Below, piece by piece: positions 21,957 through 31,092 of a DNA stretch of 64,000 nt (positions are counted from its first letter, which is position 1; each line of letters begins with the position of its first letter). The stretch comes from Streptomyces sp. NBC_00377. Its GTDB lineage: Bacteria > Actinomycetota > Actinomycetes > Streptomycetales > Streptomycetaceae. The position numbers and the translations under genes are program-made. The stretch is from the NCBI RefSeq assembly GCF_036075115.1, contig NZ_CP107958.1, positions 6,944,001-7,008,000 of the forward strand, in the 5' to 3' direction. The notes under the pieces were generated by a model, which did no database searches, was not told the DNA's origin, and worked only from the letters and a program-made list of their open reading frames with translations.

Positions 21957-21978
21957 CGCCGGCACCGCATAGCCGGCG
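21957..21978 (+). other. Small hairpin in the gap leader
   Basis: A 7-base stem (CGCCGGC/GCCGGCG) with an 8-base loop lies just before the gap ribosome site. It may affect translation or mRNA stability; no known riboswitch fits. Confidence 0.35.
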
Positions 21979-21999
21979 TACCAACGAGGAGATCGGTTC

Positions 22000-23010
<1,011 letters not shown>

Positions 23011-23040
23011 TCGTCGGATCAGGCACCTCGATGTGAGTGC

Positions 23041-23078
23041 AGGGCTCGGGCGGCGCAGGGACGCGCCGCCCGAGCCCT
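23041..23078 (+). terminator. Terminator between gap and pgk
   Basis: A 16-base stem (AGGGCTCGGGCGGCGC with its complement at 23063-23078) with a 6-base loop. It separates gap from the pgk-tpiA pair. Confidence 0.88.
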
Positions 23079-23165
23079 GACGCACGTACGGATCAGCCTT
23101 CTCACGGTCGCCGGCGATCACGCGTGATCCCCGGCACCACGAGCCCTCCTCAGGAGCCCCCCGTA

Positions 23166-24377
23166 ATGAAGACGATCGACGAACTTCTCGCCGAAGGCGT
23201 CGCAGGCAAGCGGGTCTTCGTCCGCGCCGACCTCAACGTGCCGCTCGACGGCGCCGCCATCACCGACGACGGCCGTATCCGCGCCGTCCTGCCGACCGTC
23301 AAGGCCCTCGCGGACGCGGGCGCCAAGGTGGTCGTCGCCTCGCACCTGGGCCGCCCCAAGGGCGCTCCGGACCCGGCCTTCTCCCTCGCCCCCGCCGCCG
23401 CCCGGCTCGGCGAACTCCTCGGCTCCGCCGTGGCCTTCGCCACCGACACGGTCGGGGAGTCCGCGCGTTCCACGGTCGCGGGCCTCGCCGACGGCCAGGT
23501 CGCCGTCCTCGAGAACCTGCGCTTCAACGCGGGCGAGACCAGCAAGGACGACACCGAGCGCGGCGCCTTCGCCGACCAGCTCGCCGAACTCGCCGACCTC
23601 TACGTCGGCGACGGGTTCGGGGCGGTGCACCGCAAGCACGCCTCCGTCTACGACCTCCCGGCCCGCCTGCCGCACGCCGCCGGCTACCTCATCGCCACCG
23701 AGGTCGGCGTCCTGAAGAAGCTCACCGAGGACGTCGAGCGGCCCTACGTCGTCGCCCTCGGCGGCTCCAAGGTCTCCGACAAGCTCGCCGTGATCGACCA
23801 GCTGCTGGGCAAGGCGGACCGCCTCCTCATCGGCGGCGGCATGCTGTTCACCTTCCTGAAGGCCAAGGGGTACGAGGTAGGCGCCTCCCTCCTTCAGGAG
23901 GACCAGCTGCCGGTCGTCCGGGAGTACATCGAGCGGGCGGAGAAGAACGGCGTCGAGCTGGTCCTCCCCGTCGACGTGCTGACCTCCACCGAGTTCCCGG
24001 ACCTGAAGACCAAGGCGCCGGCGCACCCGAACACCGTCGCCGCGGACGCCATCCCCGCCGACCAGCTGGGCCTGGACATCGGTCCCGAGACCCGCAAGCT
24101 GTACGCCTCGAAGCTCGCCGACGCCGGCACCGTCTTCTGGAACGGTCCGATGGGCGTCTTCGAACACCCCGACTACGCCGAGGGCACCAGGGCGGTCGCC
24201 CAGGCCCTCATCGACTCCCCGGCCTTCACGGTCGTCGGCGGTGGCGACTCCGCCGCGGCCGTCCGCCTGCTGGGCTTCGACGAGAACGCATTCGGCCACA
24301 TCTCGACCGGTGGCGGCGCCTCCCTCGAATACCTCGAGGGCAAGACGCTCCCCGGCCTCGCCGCACTGGAGGGCTGA
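23166..24377 (+). CDS. pgk: Phosphoglycerate kinase
   Basis: A 403-residue enzyme making ATP from 1,3-bisphosphoglycerate. KRVFVRADLNVPLD is the N-terminal substrate site, SHLGRPKG and RKHASVY bind phosphoglycerate, VVALGGSKVSDKLAVI and GNGPMGVFE are the hinge and nucleotide motifs (here WNGPMGVFE), and VVGGGDSAAAVR is the C-terminal nucleotide loop. The ATG at 23166 follows a weak purine stretch (CAGGAGCC). It lies 6 bases before tpiA, with which it is surely co-transcribed. Confidence 0.98.
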   Translation: MKTIDELLAEGVAGKRVFVRADLNVPLDGAAITDDGRIRAVLPTVKALADAGAKVVVASHLGRPKGAPDPAFSLAPAAARLGELLGSAVAFATDTVGESARSTVAGLADGQVAVLENLRFNAGETSKDDTERGAFADQLAELADLYVGDGFGAVHRKHASVYDLPARLPHAAGYLIATEVGVLKKLTEDVERPYVVALGGSKVSDKLAVIDQLLGKADRLLIGGGMLFTFLKAKGYEVGASLLQEDQLPVVREYIERAEKNGVELVLPVDVLTSTEFPDLKTKAPAHPNTVAADAIPADQLGLDIGPETRKLYASKLADAGTVFWNGPMGVFEHPDYAEGTRAVAQALIDSPAFTVVGGGDSAAAVRLLGFDENAFGHISTGGGASLEYLEGKTLPGLAALEG

Positions 24378-24383
24378 CCCCGC

Positions 24384-25160
24384 ATGACCACTCGCATGCC
24401 GCTGATGGCGGGCAACTGGAAGATGAACCTCAACCACCTCGAGGCCATCGCCCACGTCCAGAAGCTCGCCTTCGCCCTCGCCGACAAGGACTACGAGGCC
24501 GTCGAGGTCGCCGTCCTGCCGCCCTTCACCGACCTGCGCTCCGTGCAGACCCTGGTCGACGGCGACAAGCTGAAGATCAAGTACGGCGCCCAGGACATCT
24601 CGGCGCACGACTCGGGCGCCTACACCGGCGAGATCTCCGGCTCGATGCTCGCCAAGCTGAAGTGCACGTTCGTGGCGGTCGGCCACTCCGAGCGCCGCCA
24701 GTACCACAACGAGACCGACGAGCTCGTGAACGCCAAGGTCAAGGCCGCCTACAGGCACGGTCTGACCCCGATCCTGTGCGTCGGCGAGGAACTGGACGTC
24801 CGCGAGGCGGGCAACCACGTCTCCCACACCCTCGCCCAGGTCGAGGGCGGTCTGAAGGACCTGCCGGCCGAGCAGGCCGAGTCCGTCGTGATCGCCTACG
24901 AGCCCGTGTGGGCCATCGGCACCGGCAAGGTCTGCGGCGCCGAGGACGCGCAGGAGGTCTGCGCCGCCATCCGCGCCAAGCTCGCCGAGCTCTACGGCCA
25001 GGAGCTGGCCGACCAGGTCCGCATCCAGTACGGCGGCTCCGTGAAGTCCGGCAACGTCGCCGAGATCATGGCGCAGGCCGACATCGACGGCGCGCTGGTC
25101 GGAGGCGCCTCGCTGGATGCCGACGAGTTCGTCAAGATCGTGCGCTTCCGCGATCAGTGA
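24384..25160 (+). CDS. tpiA: Triose-phosphate isomerase
   Basis: A 258-residue TIM-barrel enzyme interconverting dihydroxyacetone phosphate and glyceraldehyde 3-phosphate. MAGNWKMNLN carries the catalytic Lys, VAVGHSERRQYHNE the catalytic His and IAYEPVWAIGTGK the catalytic Glu with the flexible lid; IQYGGSVKSGN and LVGGASLDADEF bind the phosphate. The ATG at 24384 lies close behind pgk. Confidence 0.98.
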   Translation: MTTRMPLMAGNWKMNLNHLEAIAHVQKLAFALADKDYEAVEVAVLPPFTDLRSVQTLVDGDKLKIKYGAQDISAHDSGAYTGEISGSMLAKLKCTFVAVGHSERRQYHNETDELVNAKVKAAYRHGLTPILCVGEELDVREAGNHVSHTLAQVEGGLKDLPAEQAESVVIAYEPVWAIGTGKVCGAEDAQEVCAAIRAKLAELYGQELADQVRIQYGGSVKSGNVAEIMAQADIDGALVGGASLDADEFVKIVRFRDQ

Positions 25161-25205
25161 TCCGAACCGTGAGTAGGCGGTAGCGACGATCCGTCGTACT
25201 CTTGC

Positions 25206-25258
25206 GGGGGCATGGCGCCACGCGGCGCAGCCGCACGTCACAACGACGCCATGCCCCC
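25206..25258 (+). terminator. Branched hairpin between tpiA and secG
   Basis: A perfect 12-base stem (GGGGGCATGGCG at 25206-25217 with CGCCATGCCCCC at 25247-25258) encloses a 29-base loop that itself holds GCGGC-GCA-GCCGC. It can end the pgk-tpiA message or serve as a structured leader for secG; both readings fit the position. Confidence 0.6.
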
Positions 25259-25305
25259 GTTGTTCGTCCCAGTCGTCATCCGAATCCTAGGAAGTTGGTC
25301 CAGCC

Positions 25306-25542
25306 GTGGTTTTGGGGTTCTCGATCGCCCTGATCGTCTTCAGCCTGCTGCTGATGCTGCTGGTGCTGATGCACAAGGGGAAGGGCGGCGGCCTCTCCGA
25401 CATGTTCGGTGGCGGCATGCAGTCCTCCGTCGGCGGCTCCTCGGTCGCCGAGCGCAACCTGGACCGCATCACCGTCGTCATCGGTCTGCTGTGGTTCGCC
25501 TGCATCATCGTGCTCGGCATCGTGATGAAGACGAACAGCTGA
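25306..25542 (+). CDS. secG: Preprotein translocase subunit SecG
   Basis: A 78-residue membrane protein of the SecYEG channel. Two hydrophobic segments (residues ~1-22 and ~54-75) flank the conserved cytoplasmic loop KGGGLSDMFGGGMQSSVGGSSVAERNLDR. The start is GTG at 25306 with TAGGAAG upstream. Its place after tpiA is shared by many actinobacteria. Confidence 0.95.
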   Translation: MVLGFSIALIVFSLLLMLLVLMHKGKGGGLSDMFGGGMQSSVGGSSVAERNLDRITVVIGLLWFACIIVLGIVMKTNS

Positions 25543-25753
25543 TCAGCTTCGCACAGGCACGCACATTCCGGTACGTAACGCCCCATGTTCGGTACGCGCA
25601 GCTGAGCGCGGCCTATCATGGGGCTTGCGTCCGGGTGTGGAAGCTGTAACTCCAAGCACTGGACGCGCGTTGGGCCTTACGTAGACTGAGGCGCTCGCAG
25701 CGAAGCGAAACGCCGACTCGCTTTGCGGCACCATCACGCAGGGAGTTACGACC

Positions 25754-26089
25754 GTGGCAAGTGGCAACGCGATCCGAGGAAGCCGGGTCGGGGCGGGGCC
25801 GATGGGCGAGGCCGAGCGGGGCGAGTCCGCGCCGCGTCTGCGCATCTCCTTCTGGTGCTCCAACGGACACGAGACGGTGCCCAGCTTCGCCAGCGACGCG
25901 CAGGTTCCCGACACCTGGGACTGTCCGCGCTGCGGCTTTCCCGCCGGGCAGGACCGGGACAACCCTCCGGCCCCGCCGCGCACCGAGCCCTACAAGACGC
26001 ACCTCGCCTATGTACGGGAGCGGCGCAGCGACGCGGACGGCGAGGCGATCCTCGCCGAGGCGCTCGCCAAACTGCGGGGCGAGATCTAG
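25754..26089 (+). CDS. RNA polymerase-binding protein, RbpA family (probably the paralogue RbpB)
   Basis: A 111-residue zinc protein of the RbpA family. The core has FWCSNGHETVPSFAS and WDCPRCGFPAG, giving the expected C-x3-H and C-x2-C zinc ligands, and the C-terminal segment THLAYVRERRSDADGEAILAEALAKLRG matches the sigma-interaction helix of RbpA. RbpA binds the principal sigma factor and RNA polymerase and stabilises open complexes. The protein lacks the C-terminal extension I recall in S. coelicolor RbpA and has more diverged linkers. The classic sigma-R promoter is not seen here. For these reasons, and from the secG-pgi context, I take it to be the second family member. GTG start with GGGAG upstream. 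Confidence 0.85.
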   Translation: MASGNAIRGSRVGAGPMGEAERGESAPRLRISFWCSNGHETVPSFASDAQVPDTWDCPRCGFPAGQDRDNPPAPPRTEPYKTHLAYVRERRSDADGEAILAEALAKLRGEI

Positions 26090-26425
26090 CGACCGAGACC
26101 GGCCGGGTACCCGAGGGTGCCTGGCCGGACCTGTTTCCCGCACGTGCGGCGTCCACCCGCGCCGTGCCCCTCGGTCATGGCTCCGCCCTCGCCGCCCGCC
26201 GTCCCGCCGACACCCCTTCAGCCTTCTTCGGGCTGCGTCTCCACGGGCCGTTGCCCGCACTCGCCGTCGCCGCGTTGATACCCGCGGGCCAGGCGGACGT
26301 ACCTGTGGGTGTCCCCGCACGGCAGTGGCACGTCCGCTCATGTGCCGCGCTGATCAACTAGGTTGGGTCCGGCGGGGCAAGCGTGCACAGCACGGACAGT
26401 CGAGGAAAGAGGGCTGAAGTCCGAC
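26090..26425. other. 336-base intergenic region upstream of pgi
   Basis: No gene was recognised. It must hold the pgi promoter. TTGATA (26275-26280) and TAGGTT (26359-26364) are isolated hexamers without good partners. The pgi ribosome site GAGGAAAGAGGG is at its right end. No hairpin of note. Confidence 0.4.
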
Positions 26426-28075
26426 ATGAACGCAGACGGCCGTACGAGGCTCAACCAGACGCCCGAGTGGACCGCTCTGGCCAAACACCGCGAGGAACTC
26501 GGCGAGGTGCGGCTGCGGGAGCTGTTCGCCGCCGATCCCGGGCGGGGCGCCGGATACACGCTCCAGGTCGGTGACCTGCACATCGACTACTCCAAGCACC
26601 TCGTCACCGACGAGACTCTGCGGCACCTGCGCGAGCTGGCCGCCGCCGCCGACGTGTTCGGCCTGCGGGACGCCATGTTCCGCGGCGAGAAGATCAACAC
26701 CACCGAGGACCGTGCCGTACTGCACACGGCCCTGCGCGCCCCGCGCGACGCGGTGATCGAGGTCGACGGGGAGAACGTCGTCCCGGCGGTGCACGCCGTG
26801 CTCGACAAGATGGCCGGCTTCGCCGAACGCGTCCGCACCGGCGCCTGGACCGGCCACACCGGCCGACGTATCCGCAACGTGGTCAACATCGGCATCGGCG
26901 GCTCCGATTTGGGCCCGGCGATGGCCTACGAGGTGCTGCGCGGCTACACCGACCGCGACCTCACGGTCCGGTTCGTGTCGAACGTGGACGGCGCCGACCT
27001 GCACGAGGCCACCCGCGACCTGGACCCGGCCGAGACGCTGTTCATCATCGCCTCGAAGACGTTCACCACCATCGAGACCATCACCAACGCGACCTCGGCC
27101 CGCACCTGGCTGCTGAACGCCCTCGGTGACCAGGCGGCCGTCGCCAAGCACTTCGTCGCGCTGTCGACGAACGCGTCCAAGGTCGCCGACTTCGGCATCG
27201 ACACGGCCAACATGTTCGAGTTCTGGGACTGGGTCGGCGGCCGCTACTCCTACGACTCGGCGATCGGCCTGTCCCTGATGATCGCCATCGGGCCGGACCG
27301 CTTCCGCGAGATGCTCGACGGCTTCCACCTCGTCGACGAGCACTTCAGGACCGCGCCCGCCGAGTCCAACGTGCCCCTGCTGCTCGGCCTGTTGGGTATC
27401 TGGTACGGCAACTTCCACGACGCCCAGTCGCACGCCGTGCTGCCCTACAGCCACTACCTCTCGAAGTTCGCCGCCTACCTCCAGCAGCTGGACATGGAGT
27501 CCAACGGCAAGTCCACGGACCGGGACGGCAGGGCGGTCGAGTGGCAGACCGGCCCGGTCGTCTGGGGTACGCCGGGCACCAACGGGCAGCACGCCTACTA
27601 CCAGCTCATCCACCAGGGCACGAAGCTCATCCCGGCGGACTTCATCGGCTTCGCCGAACCGGCCGACGAGCTGAGCGCGGAACTCAAGGCGCAGCACGAC
27701 CTGCTCATGGCCAACTTCTTCGCCCAGACCCAGGCGCTGGCCTTCGGCAAGACGCCCGAGGAGGTGCGCGCGGAGGGGGTGCCGGAGGAGCTGGTGGCCC
27801 ACAAGACGTTCAAGGGCAACCACCCCACGACCACGATCCTCGCGCGTGAGCTGACCCCCTCGGTCCTCGGCCAGCTCGTCGCGCTCTACGAGCACAAGGT
27901 GTTCGTGCAGGGAGCGGTGTGGAACATCGACTCCTTCGACCAGTGGGGCGTGGAGCTCGGCAAGGTGCTCGCCAAGCGCGTCGAACCCGCCCTCACCGAG
28001 GGCGCCGAGGTCCCCGGGCTGGACGCCTCCACCGAGGCGCTGGTCGCCAAGTACCGGGAGCTGCGCGGCCGTTAG
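26426..28075 (+). CDS. pgi: Glucose-6-phosphate isomerase
   Basis: A 549-residue enzyme linking glucose 6-phosphate and fructose 6-phosphate, between glycolysis and the pentose phosphate genes encoded further on. Signatures VNIGIGGSDLGPAMAYE, FVSNVDGADLHEATRDLDP, IIASKTFTTIETITNA (phosphate-binding SxT) and GTPGTNGQHAYYQLIHQGTKLIPADFI are intact; KTFKGNHPTTTIL and QWGVELGK close the active site. The ATG at 26426 is chosen by homology, with GAGGAAAGAGGG upstream. Length is normal for the long bacterial form. Confidence 0.98.
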   Translation: MNADGRTRLNQTPEWTALAKHREELGEVRLRELFAADPGRGAGYTLQVGDLHIDYSKHLVTDETLRHLRELAAAADVFGLRDAMFRGEKINTTEDRAVLHTALRAPRDAVIEVDGENVVPAVHAVLDKMAGFAERVRTGAWTGHTGRRIRNVVNIGIGGSDLGPAMAYEVLRGYTDRDLTVRFVSNVDGADLHEATRDLDPAETLFIIASKTFTTIETITNATSARTWLLNALGDQAAVAKHFVALSTNASKVADFGIDTANMFEFWDWVGGRYSYDSAIGLSLMIAIGPDRFREMLDGFHLVDEHFRTAPAESNVPLLLGLLGIWYGNFHDAQSHAVLPYSHYLSKFAAYLQQLDMESNGKSTDRDGRAVEWQTGPVVWGTPGTNGQHAYYQLIHQGTKLIPADFIGFAEPADELSAELKAQHDLLMANFFAQTQALAFGKTPEEVRAEGVPEELVAHKTFKGNHPTTTILARELTPSVLGQLVALYEHKVFVQGAVWNIDSFDQWGVELGKVLAKRVEPALTEGAEVPGLDASTEALVAKYRELRGR

Positions 28076-28182
28076 CGGTCGCCGCAGGGACGAGAGGCGG
28101 TCGGGAGGCGGGCGGCGCGTGGCCGTCCGCGTCCCGTAGACTCCCCGGCGATCATGAGGCCGATCTCCCGGGGGAGACCAAC

Positions 28183-29013
28183 GTGACGAGTGCGCGCAGG
28201 AGTTGGACCGACGGCTCGCTGACCGTCGGCTCCTTCCTGAAGCCCTATCGGGTGGCTTCGGCGGTGTTCCATCCGGTGTGGATACCGGACGCGCTCGATC
28301 CGACGGTGGAGCGGCTCAAGCGTGGCCGGGTCATCGCCGGGATGGTCGCCGCCGTCGGTGTCTACACCTACGTCCATGGCGGGTTCGCCTTCGAGGAGAT
28401 GCTGGAGAACACGGCGATCGCCTCCGCGGTGATCTTCTTCCTCACCCCTCTCACGGTCGGCGTGATGCTCTTCGCCTGGCGGCGCACCGGCACCGTCCGG
28501 CAGCTGAGGATGCCGCTCGTCGACTCGCTCAAGCTGCTGCTGCTCTTCGCCGGCGGTCTCCTCACGACCGTGGGGATCTTCCGGGCGAGCGACATGTTCG
28601 GGCTGGTGCCGACGCTGCTGCTCACGCTCGTGGGCCTGTGGATGGTCGTCTTCATGGTGGCCGGTGCCATTCGGCTGTCGGGCAACTTCTTCGGCTCCGC
28701 GGCGGTGCACCGCTGTCTGCCGCCGCTGCTCGCCACGGTGACGACCTGGCTGATGGCCGTCCCCGACCTCGTGACCGGTGATCTGCACGGCCTCGGCCTC
28801 ACCCTGGGCATCGTCTTCATCCTGGGCGCGCCCGTGACGGTCACCGGGCTCGCGCTGCTGGAGATGCGCCGCCTCAAGCGGCGGTACGGCATCCGGCTGG
28901 GCGCCCACCCGGCCACCCTGGCGCCGACGCCCGCGGGAACGCCGCCCCAGCTGCCGCCGCAGGGCAACCCGTACGGACAGCCGCCGCACGCACCGGCCCC
29001 TGCACAGCCGTAG
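28183..29013 (+). CDS. Membrane protein (Yip1-like) with truncated proline-rich tail
   Basis: 276 residues from GTG at 28183. About five hydrophobic segments span residues 40-230 (for example VIFFLTPLTVGVMLFAW, LKLLLLFAGGLLTTVGIF, LWMVVFMVAGAIRL, LGLTLGIVFILGAPVTVTGLALL), in the manner of Yip1-family proteins, followed by a Pro/Gln/Tyr tail PQGNPYGQPPHAPAPAQP. The TAG at 29011 stops a tail that plainly continues in the same frame. I do not know its function. It is convergent with pgl. Confidence 0.75.
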   Translation: MTSARRSWTDGSLTVGSFLKPYRVASAVFHPVWIPDALDPTVERLKRGRVIAGMVAAVGVYTYVHGGFAFEEMLENTAIASAVIFFLTPLTVGVMLFAWRRTGTVRQLRMPLVDSLKLLLLFAGGLLTTVGIFRASDMFGLVPTLLLTLVGLWMVVFMVAGAIRLSGNFFGSAAVHRCLPPLLATVTTWLMAVPDLVTGDLHGLGLTLGIVFILGAPVTVTGLALLEMRRLKRRYGIRLGAHPATLAPTPAGTPPQLPPQGNPYGQPPHAPAPAQP

Positions 29014-29149
29014 GCACCGGCCCCCGGGCAGCCGTGCCCTCAGGGGAACCCGTACCAGCAGGGTGCGCCCTCTCCGTACGCCCCGTCGCCCCGTCATCCG
29101 TACGGTTCCTACGGGGCCCCACAACGGACAGAACCCGTACGGCGGTTGA
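29014..29149 (+). pseudogene. Decayed 3' extension of the Yip1-like membrane protein gene
   Basis: Reading on past the TAG at 29011 gives the same tail style (APAPGQPCPQGNPYQQG, then SPYAPSPRHPYGSYG). After a run of four C at 29117-29120 the frame is lost; removing one C restores NGQNPYGG and a TGA at 29147. A nonsense change (CAG to TAG fits the repeat) and a one-base slip in a C run would explain both. The protein therefore probably lost some 45 residues of flexible tail. Confidence 0.65.
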
Positions 29150-29163
29150 CCGTACGGGTTCTG
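29129..29163. terminator. Bidirectional terminator between membrane protein gene and pgl
   Basis: A perfect 14-base inverted repeat (CAGAACCCGTACGG and its complement) with a 7-base loop lies between convergent genes. The left arm is also the old coding end of the membrane protein tail, with its TGA in the loop. Confidence 0.85.
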
Positions 29164-29179
29164 CACAGCGGTGATCTCG

Positions 29180-29962
29180 TCAGGCGGATGCCGGCGGGTA
29201 CAGCGACCTCGGCAGCTGTGAGGCCGCCGCCGCGTCCAGGAGCCACAGGGTGCGGGACCGGCCACGGGCGCCCGCCGCCGGAGCCTGGATCTCGCCCGCG
29301 CCGGACAGGGCGATCGCCACGGCCCGCGCCTTGTCCTCGCCGGCCGCGAGCAGCCACACCTCACGGGCCGCCCGGATCGCCGGAAGGGTGAGGGTGACCC
29401 GGGTCGGCGGGGGCTTGGGCGCGCCCCGGACGCCGACCACCGTCCGCTCGGTCTCCCGTACGGCCGGCAGCTCCGGGAAGAGCGAGGCCACATGGGTGTC
29501 CGGACCGACGCCCAGCATCAGGACGTCGAAGGCGGGCACGCCGCCGTGGTTCTCCGGTCCTGCCGCGCGGGCCAGCTCTGCGGCGTAGGCGGCCGCTGCC
29601 GCCTCCACGTCGGCGCCGTGGGGCCCGTCGGACGCGGGCATGGGGTGCACACGCTCGGGGTCCACGGGGACGGAGTCCAGCAGGGCCTCACGGGCCTGCG
29701 TCACGTTGCGCTCCGGGTCGCCCTCGGGCAGGAAGCGCTCGTCGCCCCACCACAGGTCGAGCCGGGACCAGTCGACGGCGTCACGCGCGGGGGCCGCGGC
29801 CAGCGCGGCCAGCAGACCGTTGCCGTTGCGGCCGCCGGTGAGGACCACGGACGCCTGGCCCCGGGAGGCCTGGGCGTCCACGATCTTCGTGATGAGGCGG
29901 GCCGCCGCGGCCTGCGCCATCAGCTCCTTGTCGCGGTGCACGACCAACTGGGGCGTGCTCAC
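29180..29962 (-). CDS. pgl: 6-phosphogluconolactonase
   Basis: A 260-residue enzyme hydrolysing 6-phosphogluconolactone, the second step of the oxidative pentose phosphate pathway. VVLTGGRNGNGLL and DLWWGDERFLPEGDPERN are the substrate-binding signatures and DVLMLGVGPDTHVASLFP the conserved core, with D in place of the frequent GxDGH of other members. The GTG at 29962 overlaps the opcA stop as GTGA. It is the last gene of the tkt-tal-zwf-opcA-pgl operon. An open frame to 30715 is a shadow over opcA. Confidence 0.95.
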   Translation of the reverse strand: MSTPQLVVHRDKELMAQAAAARLITKIVDAQASRGQASVVLTGGRNGNGLLAALAAAPARDAVDWSRLDLWWGDERFLPEGDPERNVTQAREALLDSVPVDPERVHPMPASDGPHGADVEAAAAAYAAELARAAGPENHGGVPAFDVLMLGVGPDTHVASLFPELPAVRETERTVVGVRGAPKPPPTRVTLTLPAIRAAREVWLLAAGEDKARAVAIALSGAGEIQAPAAGARGRSRTLWLLDAAAASQLPRSLYPPASA

Positions 29963-31092
29963 TGCGGCTCCGCCTTCCTGACCGGCGGCATGTGCGCCGG
30001 AGTGGGCCGGTCGGCGTCGCCCTGGCCCGACGGGGCGGCGGCCGGCAGAGCCGGCGCGGAGTCGCGGACCGCGGGCGCCGGGTCCGGCACCGAGCGGACC
30101 GGGAGGGACGGCGTGGGCTGGGAGGCGGCCTCGGCCCGCTCCGCCTCCCGCTCCGCGGCCGACTGGATCCCGCCGAGCCGGTCCACGCCGAACCGCAGGG
30201 CGGACGCGTACGTGTCGTCGGGGTCGAGCCTGCGCAGCTCCTCCGCGAGCAGCTCGGACGTCTCGCGTCGCTTGAGCGCCACCGCGCGGTCCGGCTGGCC
30301 CGGCAGCGCCAGGGTGGCCATCGCTCCGTCCGACCGGTGCAGAGTGATCGGGCCGCCGGTCGTCTCCATCCGGACCTGCGTCAGACCCGGGCCGGCCGAG
30401 ACCGCGCGCCGGACGTGCACATGGAGCCGGTCGGCGAGCCACATGGCGAGCAACTCGACGCTGGGGTTGGACTCCTCGCCCGCCACTTCGGCGGAGACGA
30501 TCTCGCAGCTGACCTGGTCGAGCGCGGCGGCCAGCATCGAGCGCCACGGAGTGATCCGGGCCCAGGCCAGGTCCGTGTCGCCCGGCTCGTAGCTCTCGCC
30601 ACGGGCCCGCAGCTCGTTGATGGGCTTCTCGGCCGCGAAGCTGTCGGTGACCCGGCGCTGGCCCAGGGCGCCCAGCGGGTCGCCCGCCGGGTCGCGCGGA
30701 GCGTCCACCGACCACCAGACCACCACCGGGGCGTCCGGCAGCAGCAGCGGCAGCACGACGGACTGGGCGTGGTCGGAGACCTCGCCGTACAGCCGGAGGA
30801 TCACCGTCTCGCCGCTGCCCGCGTCCGCGCCCAGCCGTACCTCGGCGTCCAGGCGTGACGTGGTGCGGCCCCGGGGGGAGCGCGAGACGCGCTTGATGAC
30901 GACGAGCGTGCGCGAGGGGTGCTCGCGCGAGGCGTCGTTGGCGGCCTTCAGGGCGTCGTAGGCGTTCTCCTCGTCCGTGACGACGACGAGGGTGAGCACC
31001 ATGCCGACGGCGGGTGTGCCTATCGCACGCCTGCCCTGCACCAATGCCTTGTTGATCTTGCTGGCGGTGGTGTCCGTGAGGTCTGTCTTCAT
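29959..31092 (-). CDS. opcA: Glucose-6-phosphate dehydrogenase assembly protein OpcA
   Basis: A 377-residue protein of the OpcA family of actinobacteria and cyanobacteria, needed for full activity and tetramer assembly of Zwf. The conserved core runs from VGMVLTLVVVTDEENAYDALKAANDASREHPSRTLVV through VVLPLLLPDAPVVVWW to SYEPGDTDLAWARITPWRSMLAAALDQ; the last ~60 residues are Pro/Ala-rich and look disordered. It overlaps zwf upstream (ATGA) and pgl downstream (GTGA), so the three are made together. Confidence 0.95.
   Translation of the reverse strand: MKTDLTDTTASKINKALVQGRRAIGTPAVGMVLTLVVVTDEENAYDALKAANDASREHPSRTLVVIKRVSRSPRGRTTSRLDAEVRLGADAGSGETVILRLYGEVSDHAQSVVLPLLLPDAPVVVWWSVDAPRDPAGDPLGALGQRRVTDSFAAEKPINELRARGESYEPGDTDLAWARITPWRSMLAAALDQVSCEIVSAEVAGEESNPSVELLAMWLADRLHVHVRRAVSAGPGLTQVRMETTGGPITLHRSDGAMATLALPGQPDRAVALKRRETSELLAEELRRLDPDDTYASALRFGVDRLGGIQSAAEREAERAEAASQPTPSLPVRSVPDPAPAVRDSAPALPAAAPSGQGDADRPTPAHMPPVRKAEPQ

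Noticed and set aside
25639..25690. A sigma-R promoter (GGAAT-N18-GTT) for the RbpA-family gene.
   Set aside because: GGAAG at 25639 has its nearest GTT 25 bases on, outside the allowed spacing.
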